Part shown: piece by piece, positions 13,298 through 18,993 of the stretch
Layout of the letters: each line of letters starts with the position of its first letter
How positions within the stretch are numbered: the stretch's first letter is position 1
IMG/VR virus record: IMGVR_UViG_3300034093_000785
Coordinates: 1 to 46,900 of that record
Direction: 5' to 3' (one strand)
Source of the DNA: a virus
Length of the DNA stretch: 46,900 nucleotides
Made by a program: the position numbers and the translations under genes
Notes under the pieces: generated by a model
Told to the model about the DNA's origin: nothing
The model's input: only the letters and a program-made list of their open reading frames with translations
The model's database searches: none

Positions 13298-13407
13298 CGT
13301 TTCTTAAATATTAAATGTGCTACTGAATACCCTGCCATCATGCCAAGGCGCACCGAGGACTGGAGTACAAACGCTCCAATCCTGATGCTTAACCATGCCT
13401 TGTTCAT
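13294..13407 (-). CDS. Tiny protein, 37 aa
   Basis: A 37-codon frame MNKAWLSIRIGAFVLQSSVR..., amphipathic with hydrophobic and basic residues, ending VAHLIFKKR. It is coupled by ATGA to the membrane protein downstream and overlaps the stop of the upstream 76-residue gene. Support is mainly the unbroken chain of overlapping starts and stops. Confidence 0.6.
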   Translation of the reverse strand: MNKAWLSIRIGAFVLQSSVRLGMMAGYSVAHLIFKKR

Positions 13408-13631
13408 ATGAAGTCAATGTCATTGCAATAAAAAGAGTCCATCACATTATCATCATCCCCATCAATCAACATCACCTGATACTCACCATCCTCTTCCACG
13501 CTAAACTCTGACTTCCATTTCCTGAAGAACCTTGTGTACATCGCCTGACTTCCCACAATATTAGCCTCTACCGATGTCGGCACATAGCTGTTCTTCCTTG
13601 CATCATACCTGCTGACCATTATGCTAAACAT
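13404..13631 (-). CDS. Hypothetical protein, 75 aa
   Basis: Start chosen at MFSIMVSRYDARKNS (13,631), which overlaps the upstream gene by 8 bp; the longer frame would overlap it by 26 bp. A mixed alpha/beta protein with an acidic C-terminal half (LIDGDDDNVMDSFYCNDIDF). Function unknown. Confidence 0.7.
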   Translation of the reverse strand: MFSIMVSRYDARKNSYVPTSVEANIVGSQAMYTRFFRKWKSEFSVEEDGEYQVMLIDGDDDNVMDSFYCNDIDFI

Positions 13632-13908
13632 GACGACCTCCCTCTGCATACATTGCAGTTATTAATTTACCTACAGCCTTTTCGTAATGACCTCTAGCTG
13701 TTACATATTTCCCATTCACATAGATGCCAAACCTATTATACTCCTTCCCACTTTTACTCTCTGACGATAACGTTTCCACATAACCTGTTGCTCTATACTC
13801 CCCACTTACACTCAATGCCGCAGATACAATTCGAGTATCCGATGTGTAATGTTTACCTGCCTTCTGTTTTTGTGCAGGCTCATGTACCATGATTTCTATA
13901 GTTTCCAT
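13624..13908 (-). CDS. Hypothetical protein, 94 aa
   Basis: A 94-residue beta-rich protein (METIEIMVHEPAQKQKAGKH..., RIVSAALSVSGEYRATGYVE). The segment NRFGIYVNGKYVTARGHYEKAVGKLI looks like a compact fold. It lies 4 bp after the 87-residue gene. No family recognised. Confidence 0.7.
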   Translation of the reverse strand: METIEIMVHEPAQKQKAGKHYTSDTRIVSAALSVSGEYRATGYVETLSSESKSGKEYNRFGIYVNGKYVTARGHYEKAVGKLITAMYAEGGRHV

Positions 13909-13912
13909 TGTT

Positions 13913-14176
13913 TTATTTATTTAATTTTTTTCTTTTTATTTCCTTTTCCAATACCTCATTCATGAAGGCATCATCCACCTGAACGAACCATCCGTCCCAC
14001 TCTCTAGCCACCTCCAGTAGCATCGTTGTGTTGTAGTACATATCGCTCGATATATATTCTCCGTAGGTTCTATCCTTCAGTAGATAGTCTACAACTCCTG
14101 CATCCTTGGTTAGCTCATATGCCCTGACCACCTGCTCCCCGAACAGATAGCCGTATGCCGTTACTTTATTCTCCAT
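13913..14176 (-). CDS. Hypothetical protein, 87 aa
   Basis: The longest frame starts at a TTG (14,185); the ATG three codons in (MENKVTAYGYLFGEQVVRAY) is preferred and overlaps the upstream gene by 11 bp. The protein is mixed alpha/beta, with aromatic residues (YISSDMYYNTTMLLEVAREWDGWF) and a basic tail (EKEIKRKKLNK). Function unknown. Confidence 0.7.
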   Translation of the reverse strand: MENKVTAYGYLFGEQVVRAYELTKDAGVVDYLLKDRTYGEYISSDMYYNTTMLLEVAREWDGWFVQVDDAFMNEVLEKEIKRKKLNK

Positions 14177-14345
14177 GTCTTTCAAATGTTATTGTTCTGA
14201 AAAGGTCTGCCTCTATCCATATACCATCAACCTCTACGATGTCAATGTACATTTCAGGATTCATTATACTGCCTTGGTTCACTACCTTGTAGTCTGTGAC
14301 TACTTTCTTTTCACCGCTGTGGGTTACTGCAATCATGTTGTTCAT
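14166..14345 (-). CDS. Hypothetical protein, 59 aa
   Basis: A 59-codon frame MNNMIAVTHSGEKKVVTDYK..., ending RTITFERHGE. Beta-rich with a pattern of strands (MYIDIVEVDGIWIEADLF). It fills the gap between two other genes and overlaps the downstream one by 11 bp. Function unknown. Confidence 0.65.
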   Translation of the reverse strand: MNNMIAVTHSGEKKVVTDYKVVNQGSIMNPEMYIDIVEVDGIWIEADLFRTITFERHGE

Positions 14346-14356
14346 GTTGATTTTGT

Positions 14357-14575
14357 TTATTGTTTAACTTCCACGTTTTTGTATGGCTCAAGTTCTATCC
14401 AAGCCTTGGTCTCCGGAATGCGATTACCATCCACTGCTTGAATGATATCCCCATCAATTTCCAAGGTAAGGTCATGCGTCTCTGCAAAGGCATTGACTGA
14501 CTTGATAGCTGACTCCAATGTTTCACGCTTTACTACGGAGGTGAACGCTCCATCCTGTTTGAATACTAGGTACAT
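14357..14575 (-). CDS. Hypothetical protein, 72 aa
   Basis: A 72-residue protein, MYLVFKQDGAFTSVVKRETL..., mixed alpha/beta with an acidic balance. Adjacent genes lie 4 bp upstream and 11 bp downstream. Function unknown. Confidence 0.7.
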   Translation of the reverse strand: MYLVFKQDGAFTSVVKRETLESAIKSVNAFAETHDLTLEIDGDIIQAVDGNRIPETKAWIELEPYKNVEVKQ

Positions 14576-14579
14576 TGCT

Positions 14580-14783
14580 TTATTTGTTTATTTGTGTTGA
14601 TTCTATGATGTCTAGATACATATCGTACAGGTCGTTGAACGTCTCCTGCATTTCATCAGTGTACCTTGTATCCCCATTATGACCTATGATGAACATATTA
14701 GGGCTGTTAAAATACCTTGTCAATTCAAGGTGAGCCAGCTCAGATGCCAGCTCCACGTTGTTGATTGTGATGTTGTTATTCAT
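14580..14783 (-). CDS. Hypothetical protein, 67 aa
   Basis: A 67-residue acidic protein, MNNNITINNVELASELAHLE..., largely helical. It starts 4 bp after the lipoprotein gene and ends 4 bp before the 72-residue gene, in keeping with a tightly packed operon. Function unknown. Confidence 0.7.
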   Translation of the reverse strand: MNNNITINNVELASELAHLELTRYFNSPNMFIIGHNGDTRYTDEMQETFNDLYDMYLDIIESTQINK

Positions 14784-14787
14784 TGTT

Positions 14788-14958
14788 TTAGTGTTTATTA
14801 GTGCAACGATAGTTTACCATGTCTCGCCCTGCGTTTCTGCTGTGAGCCTTGCTCATGACTGACTTATTCTTTTTTGCATGGGCTGAATAGTTATACCCAC
14901 TTGTGGCGCAGGATGACAATAACCCGATTATCACTACTGCTAAAATTGTTTTTTTCAT
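14788..14958 (-). CDS. Small predicted lipoprotein, 56 aa
   Basis: A 56-codon frame MKKTILAVVIIGLLSSCATS...: a short basic start, a hydrophobic core (residues 4-15) and a lipobox LSSC with the lipidated cysteine at residue 17, a typical signal for signal peptidase II. The mature part is basic (HAKKNKSVMSKAHSRNAGRD). Small phage lipoproteins in other systems block superinfection at the envelope (T5 Llp) or take part in lysis; either is possible here. The signal is directly visible; the role is inferred. Confidence 0.75.
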   Translation of the reverse strand: MKKTILAVVIIGLLSSCATSGYNYSAHAKKNKSVMSKAHSRNAGRDMVNYRCTNKH

Positions 14959-14986
14959 TGTTTGTTTGTTTAATTGTTCGACAAAT

Positions 14987-15259
14987 TTATATCAAAGTTG
15001 TTTCACTTTGACGATTGTTAATAACTTTTGCACCGCACTTGAAAGAGATGATAGTAGAAAGGTTGACCATGCGGAAGTCCTGTACCCCTGCATCCCATAC
15101 AACCATCATATTATGATCAGCAGGGTTGAATTTCATACCCACACCTTTGACTCCTTTCTTTACTCCAATCCGTGCTGTCATTCTACGGATGCTGTTGTCC
15201 TTCTTTGTGAATACCACTGAGAAGTACTTGCCTTTTGTTTCTAAGATTTCTTGTTTCAT
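14987..15259 (-). CDS. Hypothetical protein, 90 aa
   Basis: A 90-residue, beta-rich basic protein (MKQEILETKGKYFSVVFTKK...). Segments KYFSVVFTKKDNSIRRMTARIG and NMMVVWDAGVQDFRMVNLSTI fit a small beta-barrel, of the kind found in many phage early regions. Function unknown. A 28-bp gap separates it from the lipoprotein gene. Confidence 0.75.
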   Translation of the reverse strand: MKQEILETKGKYFSVVFTKKDNSIRRMTARIGVKKGVKGVGMKFNPADHNMMVVWDAGVQDFRMVNLSTIISFKCGAKVINNRQSETTLI

Positions 15260-15271
15260 TTGTTTATTTGT

Positions 15272-15478
15272 TTATTGATTAATTAATTCCATTGCCTCTT
15301 CTGTTATCTGACCTTCAGAGGTGATTAAACCCCTGTCAATTAATGCTGAGGCTGTCCTGCCGTAATGACCTTGTAATGACCAAGCAAAGCCTGTTGCAAT
15401 TAATTCTGAGAATAACTCTAGTGTCTGCATATCGTTCAGCTCCCCTGACTCATATGCGATGATGTTGTCTACATTCAT
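15272..15478 (-). CDS. DUF7417-like conserved phage protein, 68 aa
   Basis: The ATG at 15,478 (MNVDNIIAYESGELNDMQTL) is preferred to the longer frame, which is unlike the family. The sequence IIAYESGELND..TLELFSELIATG.AWSLQGHYGRTA.ALIDRGLI is the pattern of a widespread small phage protein that I recall as DUF7417. Function is unknown in the family. Confidence 0.85.
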   Translation of the reverse strand: MNVDNIIAYESGELNDMQTLELFSELIATGFAWSLQGHYGRTASALIDRGLITSEGQITEEAMELINQ

Positions 15479-15558
15479 TTTTGTTTTGTTTAATTGGTTA
15501 AGAGGAACCCTGTCGGGCTGTGATACCACATTTAATCCTTTCGTCCACATAGGACTCA

Positions 15559-15933
15559 TCAGTTAACCTGCTCCCAATAGATGAAGTACTTCCTGTCAAA
15601 TTCGTAGCGCTCACCTTCAAACTCATCTCTGTATACCAGCGTCTCTTTTGTAGTTTGTATGCCGTCCTTCATTTGAACCCAAGACATTGCAATGCACTGC
15701 TGAGTGAATATCTTATCAAGTTCCTTTAAGATATCAATTAAGTACTCAAAAGAGGCTGTTGTGGTGAACCTTACAATCAAGGTAGGCTCCGGATTGTCCT
15801 CAAAAATTCCGTCCGGAGTGTACTTGTACTCGTGAATGTTTTTTGATAAGTAGCCATCAGATAGCCACTGCTTTGCCTGCTCTAGGCTGAAAGGATTATT
15901 GTTTAATCCGATGTTTAACGTGATTGTGTTCAT
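15559..15933 (-). CDS. Hypothetical protein, 124 aa
   Basis: A 124-residue protein (MNTITLNIGLNNNPFSLEQA...) with an alternating alpha/beta pattern, aromatic-rich C-terminus (EFDRKYFIYWEQVN) and a central acidic turn (GIFEDNPEPT). It is of a type seen repeatedly in phage early operons, but no activity is evident. Confidence 0.75.
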   Translation of the reverse strand: MNTITLNIGLNNNPFSLEQAKQWLSDGYLSKNIHEYKYTPDGIFEDNPEPTLIVRFTTTASFEYLIDILKELDKIFTQQCIAMSWVQMKDGIQTTKETLVYRDEFEGERYEFDRKYFIYWEQVN

Positions 15934-15938
15934 GTTGT

Positions 15939-16115
15939 TTATTTTATTTGATTGTCTATTATTTGAATTGAAAGACCTATTAAGGTCAGGAACAGGGAGA
16001 AACCTATCAGCATCTCGTCAAAGATTGTCTTATCTGACAACATTAGTAAACCCGTAATTAGTAAGGTCATTGCTAGTCCTAACAATACCTTCATTGCTTT
16101 GTCTGAATTGCTCAT
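15939..16115 (-). CDS. Small two-helix membrane protein, 58 aa
   Basis: A 58-codon frame MSNSDKAMKVLLGLAMTLLI... with hydrophobic segments at about 8-26 and 35-52 separated by SDKTIFDE. It fits between adjacent genes without overlap. Likely an inner-membrane protein; a holin-like shape is possible (two short helices, small size), but charge and context do not decide this. Confidence 0.65.
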   Translation of the reverse strand: MSNSDKAMKVLLGLAMTLLITGLLMLSDKTIFDEMLIGFSLFLTLIGLSIQIIDNQIK

Positions 16116-16135
16116 TTTTATGTGTGTTTAATTGT

Positions 16136-16330
16136 TTACTTTACTTCGTACACTTCATCCAATATGTAGCCCAATCTTTTCATGTAAGCTATATAATTGT
16201 CCTCGTGTTTTTCATCGTTGAATTGCTTCACTACTACTTTTTTGTTTTTACCAGCGTAATTGCTGTTGTGAAACGTGATTAATGACTTGTGCATATGCAA
16301 ATGGAGTGGTTTTCGGTTTTGCTTAGGCAT
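16136..16330 (-). CDS. Hypothetical basic protein, 64 aa
   Basis: Start chosen at MPKQNRKPLHLHMHKSLITF (16,330), overlapping the upstream gene by 8 bp, since the longer frame lies wholly within that gene. The protein is basic and His-rich at the N-terminus and ends YIAYMKRLGYILDEVYEVK. Function unknown. Confidence 0.65.
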   Translation of the reverse strand: MPKQNRKPLHLHMHKSLITFHNSNYAGKNKKVVVKQFNDEKHEDNYIAYMKRLGYILDEVYEVK

Positions 16331-16679
16331 ACATTTGGTTGCCTGTGGTTTTGATTGTGTTAAACGTTCTGTCATCTTGATTCTCAACTCCTGCAACTCG
16401 CCACGTTGGTGATACTCTAGGGTTGAACTGAACTGCTGTACCTGTGAATGTGGTAGCCGCAACAACCTGATAGCTGTCGAATTGAACCCAAGCACATCTT
16501 AGCTTATCTGCTCCTTTGAATATACGCAAGCTAGATGACTTCTGATTTTTGAGCTTGCAACCTGTTAACACTAATGAGTGTGTGTTAGGGTTAACGTATG
16601 TGACGTTACCTGCGTCATCCTTTATCTGCCAATGCATGAAATGTGCGCCACGTCCTAGGTGAAATGCTACTTTGTACAT
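16323..16679 (-). CDS. Conserved phage hypothetical protein, 118 aa
   Basis: A 118-residue beta-rich protein, MYKVAFHLGRGAHFMHWQIK..., with KDDAGNVTYVNPNTHSLVLTGCKLKNQ and VWVQFDS-like segments. I recall similar proteins in other phages, of unknown function. It is the first leftward gene after the 930-bp replication-region candidate, so it heads the main early operon. Confidence 0.75.
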   Translation of the reverse strand: MYKVAFHLGRGAHFMHWQIKDDAGNVTYVNPNTHSLVLTGCKLKNQKSSSLRIFKGADKLRCAWVQFDSYQVVAATTFTGTAVQFNPRVSPTWRVAGVENQDDRTFNTIKTTGNQMYA

Positions 16680-16845
16680 ACTATTTGTTTTTAAGTTGTT
16701 AGCGAAACGCCCCTATCGAAAGGTAGAATCTGATATAATCTCATCAGCGTTTCAGTTAGTAATCCAATATTTCAAAGAACGTTTGTCTCTCGATTGATTG
16801 ACACTGCAAAGATAGGATAAGGTCATATCTCCAATCCAAATTTAT

Positions 16846-16857
16846 TTTGTTAACAAA
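16846..16857. promoter_or_regulatory. TTTGTTAACAAA palindrome
   Basis: A perfect 12-bp palindrome in the leader of the early operon. Its right part is also half of a 9-bp inverted repeat, ACAAACGTT (16,853-16,861) with AACGTTTGT (16,778-16,786). It looks like an operator for a dimeric protein, such as the small HTH protein at 10,758; the partner is a guess. Confidence 0.45.
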
Positions 16858-16913
16858 CGTTAAAATCGCTGTAACTCATTGATAATCAATAAGAAAAAAG
16901 TGCAAATATTTTT

Positions 16914-16967
16914 AGGGTTTTTGAGTAATTAGGGTTTGTATAGGGTAAAAGTAGGGTTGAGAGGGTT
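16914..16967. repeat. AGGGTW direct repeats
   Basis: AGGGTT or AGGGTA starts at 16,914, 16,931, 16,942, 16,953 and 16,962, with spacings of 17, 11, 11 and 9 bp. A purine-rich, roughly one-turn repeat just before the first 18-bp dyad. Confidence 0.6.
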
Positions 16968-16975
16968 ACTGCCTT

Positions 16976-17365
16976 GTTGTACTATATAACAACCTGTGAG
17001 AATACAATCGCTTTACGTGGTAAAGGAAACAGGCGCACGCGCGCCCATACACGCGTATAGGGGTTTTTCCGCTACATTTCACACAGGTTTATCAGAAGTT
17101 ATCAACAGGGTTATCAACAGGTATTTTGTTGCACTTTAATACAACAGAACAGGACAGGATACCAATCTGTTAGGTTGTACAATAATACAACAAATCTGTT
17201 GACATATAATACAACATGTCATGCGTCATCATGCATCATGCAGGTTGTCATACAATACAACATACACATGTACTACATATGTATTACACTTGTATTATAA
17301 TACAACTTGGTCATTGGTTTATAGTACAACATGTAATCATCGGAAAAGTTGCACTAAAACACAAC
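16976..17365. repeat. Eight 18-bp dyad repeats (iteron array)
   Basis: The 18-mers start at 16,976 (GTTGTACTATATAACAAC), 17,128 (GTTGCACTTTAATACAAC), 17,174 (GTTGTACAATAATACAAC), 17,198 (GTTGACATATAATACAAC), 17,244 (GTTGTCATACAATACAAC), 17,289 (CTTGTATTATAATACAAC), 17,313 (ATTGGTTTATAGTACAAC) and 17,348 (GTTGCACTAAAACACAAC). Six of eight keep GTTG at the left and all keep CAAC at the right. Start spacings after the first are 46, 24, 46, 45, 24 and 35 bp, near multiples of 11.5 bp. The copy at 17,289 contains a perfect palindrome TTGTATTATAATACAA and overlaps a CACTTGTAT motif. Confidence 0.85.
17089..17121 (+). promoter_or_regulatory. DnaA-box-like direct repeats
   Basis: TTATCAACAGG occurs at 17,099-17,109 and 17,111-17,121, 12 bp apart, preceded by a weaker TTATCAGAAG (17,089). 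TTATCAACA is one base from the DnaA box TTATCCACA. The phage encodes two DnaA domain IV-like proteins, and host DnaA is also a candidate binder. Confidence 0.55.
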
Positions 17366-17500
17366 CCACCCAGTCCGCAAAAAGGCGTTTCGGTCACGCA
17401 CGCATGCACGCACATGTATATGTTACCCCCTCCTAATTGTGTTCAGCTATTTTCGTAAAACCCCTACTATGTTCAGCCTTTTTCCCATTTATAGGGTATC

Positions 17501-17526
17501 AAAAAACCCCTACCGATGTGGAGGGG
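17501..17526 (-). terminator. Intrinsic terminator, minus strand
   Basis: On the minus strand CCCCT (plus 17,522-17,526) pairs with AGGGG (17,507-17,511), with a further CC/GG inside, followed directly by six T (17,501-17,506). It ends transcription of the initiator, helicase and following genes before the origin-like region. Confidence 0.75.
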
Positions 17527-17609
17527 CTTCGAGATTGTTAGGTCTGATATCTCATACGCTATGTATGGAATAGCTTTTTATGCATGATATCTCGTACAAT
17601 TTAGGCTTA

Positions 17610-18137
17610 TTATTTCCTTTTATTAAGATCTCTTTGTAGGTGGTTTATCTCCTTGATGAAGAAGTCTACCACTTCTGACATACCTTCAGCCTGGAGTTTA
17701 TCTACGATAGCTTTGGCTTTGTCTGAGTACTTGCGATTGGTTTCAATGAAGCTCTTGGTCTTGCTAATGTGGTACTTGATAGATGACTTATCCATTTGAA
17801 TGAAGTGTGCTATACTATCGAAGTTATTGGACATCACCCCTTCAACGAGGAACATCCACATACGCTTAGCTTCAACGTGGTTTCCGGATCTATTGCCAGA
17901 GGTTACGTCATCAACTTGTACGGCAAACTCTTCACAGCAGGCTTGTAGTATCTTGACCATGAAGGCATTGGGATTATCCCTCCACTTTTTGACTATTGGG
18001 TACTTGCTCATGTAGTCAAAAGCTTCTAGGGACAGAGGATGATCCATCCCTAGAGTTTCTATGAGTTGAGATACGAACGCAGCCTTTTGGTATGGCTTAA
18101 CGTATTCTACTAGTGCTTCTATATTAGCGTGTTTCAT
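17610..18137 (-). CDS. DnaA domain IV-like protein, 175 aa
   Basis: The ATG at 18,137 (MKHANIEALVEYVKPYQKAA) is preferred, as the longer frame overlaps the PP-loop gene. Residues 64-145 follow the DnaA domain IV layout: a short helix with CEEFAVQVDDVTSGNR, then HVEAKRMWMFLVEGVMSNNFDSIAHFIQ and MDKSSIKYHISK, where DKSSI takes the place of DHTTV. This motif is more diverged than in the 172-residue protein at 11,962. It is the last gene before the terminator and the origin-like region. A role in initiation, or in modulating host DnaA, is inferred; the fold match is moderate. Confidence 0.65.
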   Translation of the reverse strand: MKHANIEALVEYVKPYQKAAFVSQLIETLGMDHPLSLEAFDYMSKYPIVKKWRDNPNAFMVKILQACCEEFAVQVDDVTSGNRSGNHVEAKRMWMFLVEGVMSNNFDSIAHFIQMDKSSIKYHISKTKSFIETNRKYSDKAKAIVDKLQAEGMSEVVDFFIKEINHLQRDLNKRK

Positions 18138-18147
18138 ATTTGTATTT

Positions 18148-18990
18148 TTATAGTCCGCAATATCCTGAATCGCAGGAGTTAAAGTCGTTATCAAATAGTT
18201 GTGCCTGTGGCTTCCAGTTTGCTATGTCTGTGTACTTAACCCCCTTCTTCCAGCATCCGTTGGCTTTATTCTCAGCGTCAACAAACCACTGAAACTTGTC
18301 AGTATGCCTCTCGCTCATGTGTTTAAGTAGCAGCTCGTTTCTATGAAAGCATCCAACGCAGTTGTTCATGTAAGCAAAACGAACAGGCTTACCCTCCCAG
18401 TACTCGTGTATCTGGTCCTTGAATATCTGGTCCTGGATGAGGGGGAAGGCAGGCTTTTGGAACGGCATCTTTTGCCACTTGTTCTTTCCGTCCTTTCTCT
18501 GCCCAACGATAAACTTCTCCCAGATGATACCGTTCTCGTCACATCGGTCTTGCATCCTTGAGGCTCTAGACATCTCGTTAGCTCTAAATCCTATTCTCAT
18601 CTCTATAGGCTCGTTGATATGTTCCCTCCAGAAGTTCTGTATGGGTACTAGCTTCATCCTGTATGTGCAGAATCGGTTGAATACATTTGGTAGGAAGTGT
18701 CCGTTCTTGTTTGTTATGGTCCTGTCGAAGCTCCAGCCTGTTACCCAGTTTATCTCCCTTCCGATGTATTGCTCTAAGTCGAGCATGGTGTAAACGATTG
18801 TATCCTCTTCTAGGGTCCCGATGAACTCCTTCCCAATCTTATCTGACACTATCTTTCTAACAGCCTCGTCCTTAAACTTCAGCTTATCGTCATCTGTAGT
18901 TACTAACGCAAATAGGTTATAGTCGGCAGGATAATGAACCGCCATGTAGCTTGAGGTCTTACCCCCACTTAATGAGTTGATTGTTTTCAT
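18148..18990 (-). CDS. PAPS reductase-like PP-loop protein
   Basis: A 280-residue protein of the phosphoadenosine phosphosulfate reductase-like superfamily: SLSGGKTSSYMAVHY (6-20) is the ATP-binding PP-loop. Conserved Cys residues follow in YMNNCVGCFHRNELLLKHMSE, and there is a C-terminal Cys-rich end (DFNSCDSGYCGL). Such proteins are frequent in phages; roles proposed for relatives include sulfur transfer to nucleic acid (as DndC) or nucleotide metabolism. It lies 3 bp after the primase-helicase gene, so it is coupled to replication. Sulfate reduction as such is unlikely in a phage. Confidence 0.85.
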   Translation of the reverse strand: MKTINSLSGGKTSSYMAVHYPADYNLFALVTTDDDKLKFKDEAVRKIVSDKIGKEFIGTLEEDTIVYTMLDLEQYIGREINWVTGWSFDRTITNKNGHFLPNVFNRFCTYRMKLVPIQNFWREHINEPIEMRIGFRANEMSRASRMQDRCDENGIIWEKFIVGQRKDGKNKWQKMPFQKPAFPLIQDQIFKDQIHEYWEGKPVRFAYMNNCVGCFHRNELLLKHMSERHTDKFQWFVDAENKANGCWKKGVKYTDIANWKPQAQLFDNDFNSCDSGYCGL

Positions 18991-18993
18991 GAT

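Larger units (their letters stand above)
16680..17609. other. 930-bp gene-free region, candidate replication origin
   Basis: No plausible gene is present. It holds a TTTGTTAACAAA palindrome (16,846-16,857), an inverted repeat AACGTTTGT/ACAAACGTT (16,778-16,786 and 16,853-16,861), five AGGGTW direct repeats (16,914-16,967), eight 18-bp dyads (16,976-17,365), two DnaA-box-like TTATCAACAGG (17,099-17,121), an alternating GC-rich block with GGCGCACGCGCGCC (17,032-17,045), and one CACTTGTAT (17,287-17,295). A terminator closes its right side. Genes on both sides run leftward. The density of ordered repeats and the nearby replication genes suggest an origin; this is inference. Confidence 0.65.

Noticed and set aside
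15939-16115. Holin
   Set aside because: Two hydrophobic helices and small size fit, but it lies in the early operon without an endolysin or spanin nearby; kept as a membrane protein.
16976-17365. CRISPR-like array
   Set aside because: Repeats are short dyads with unequal spacing of 6-28 bp between copies and no spacer-like unique units of constant length; no cas genes.
17216-17458. Plus-strand frames across the dyad region
   Set aside because: The translations are His/Cys/Thr repeats from the DNA motifs with no sensible protein character; the region is better explained as non-coding repeats.
18419-18793. Plus-strand frame of 124 codons opposite the PP-loop gene
   Set aside because: Shadow of a well-supported minus-strand gene with clear family motifs; no promoter or leader before it.
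18148-18990. Assimilatory PAPS reductase or DndC
   Set aside because: The PP-loop is clear, but no other sulfur-assimilation or dnd genes are present, so neither specific name is justified.
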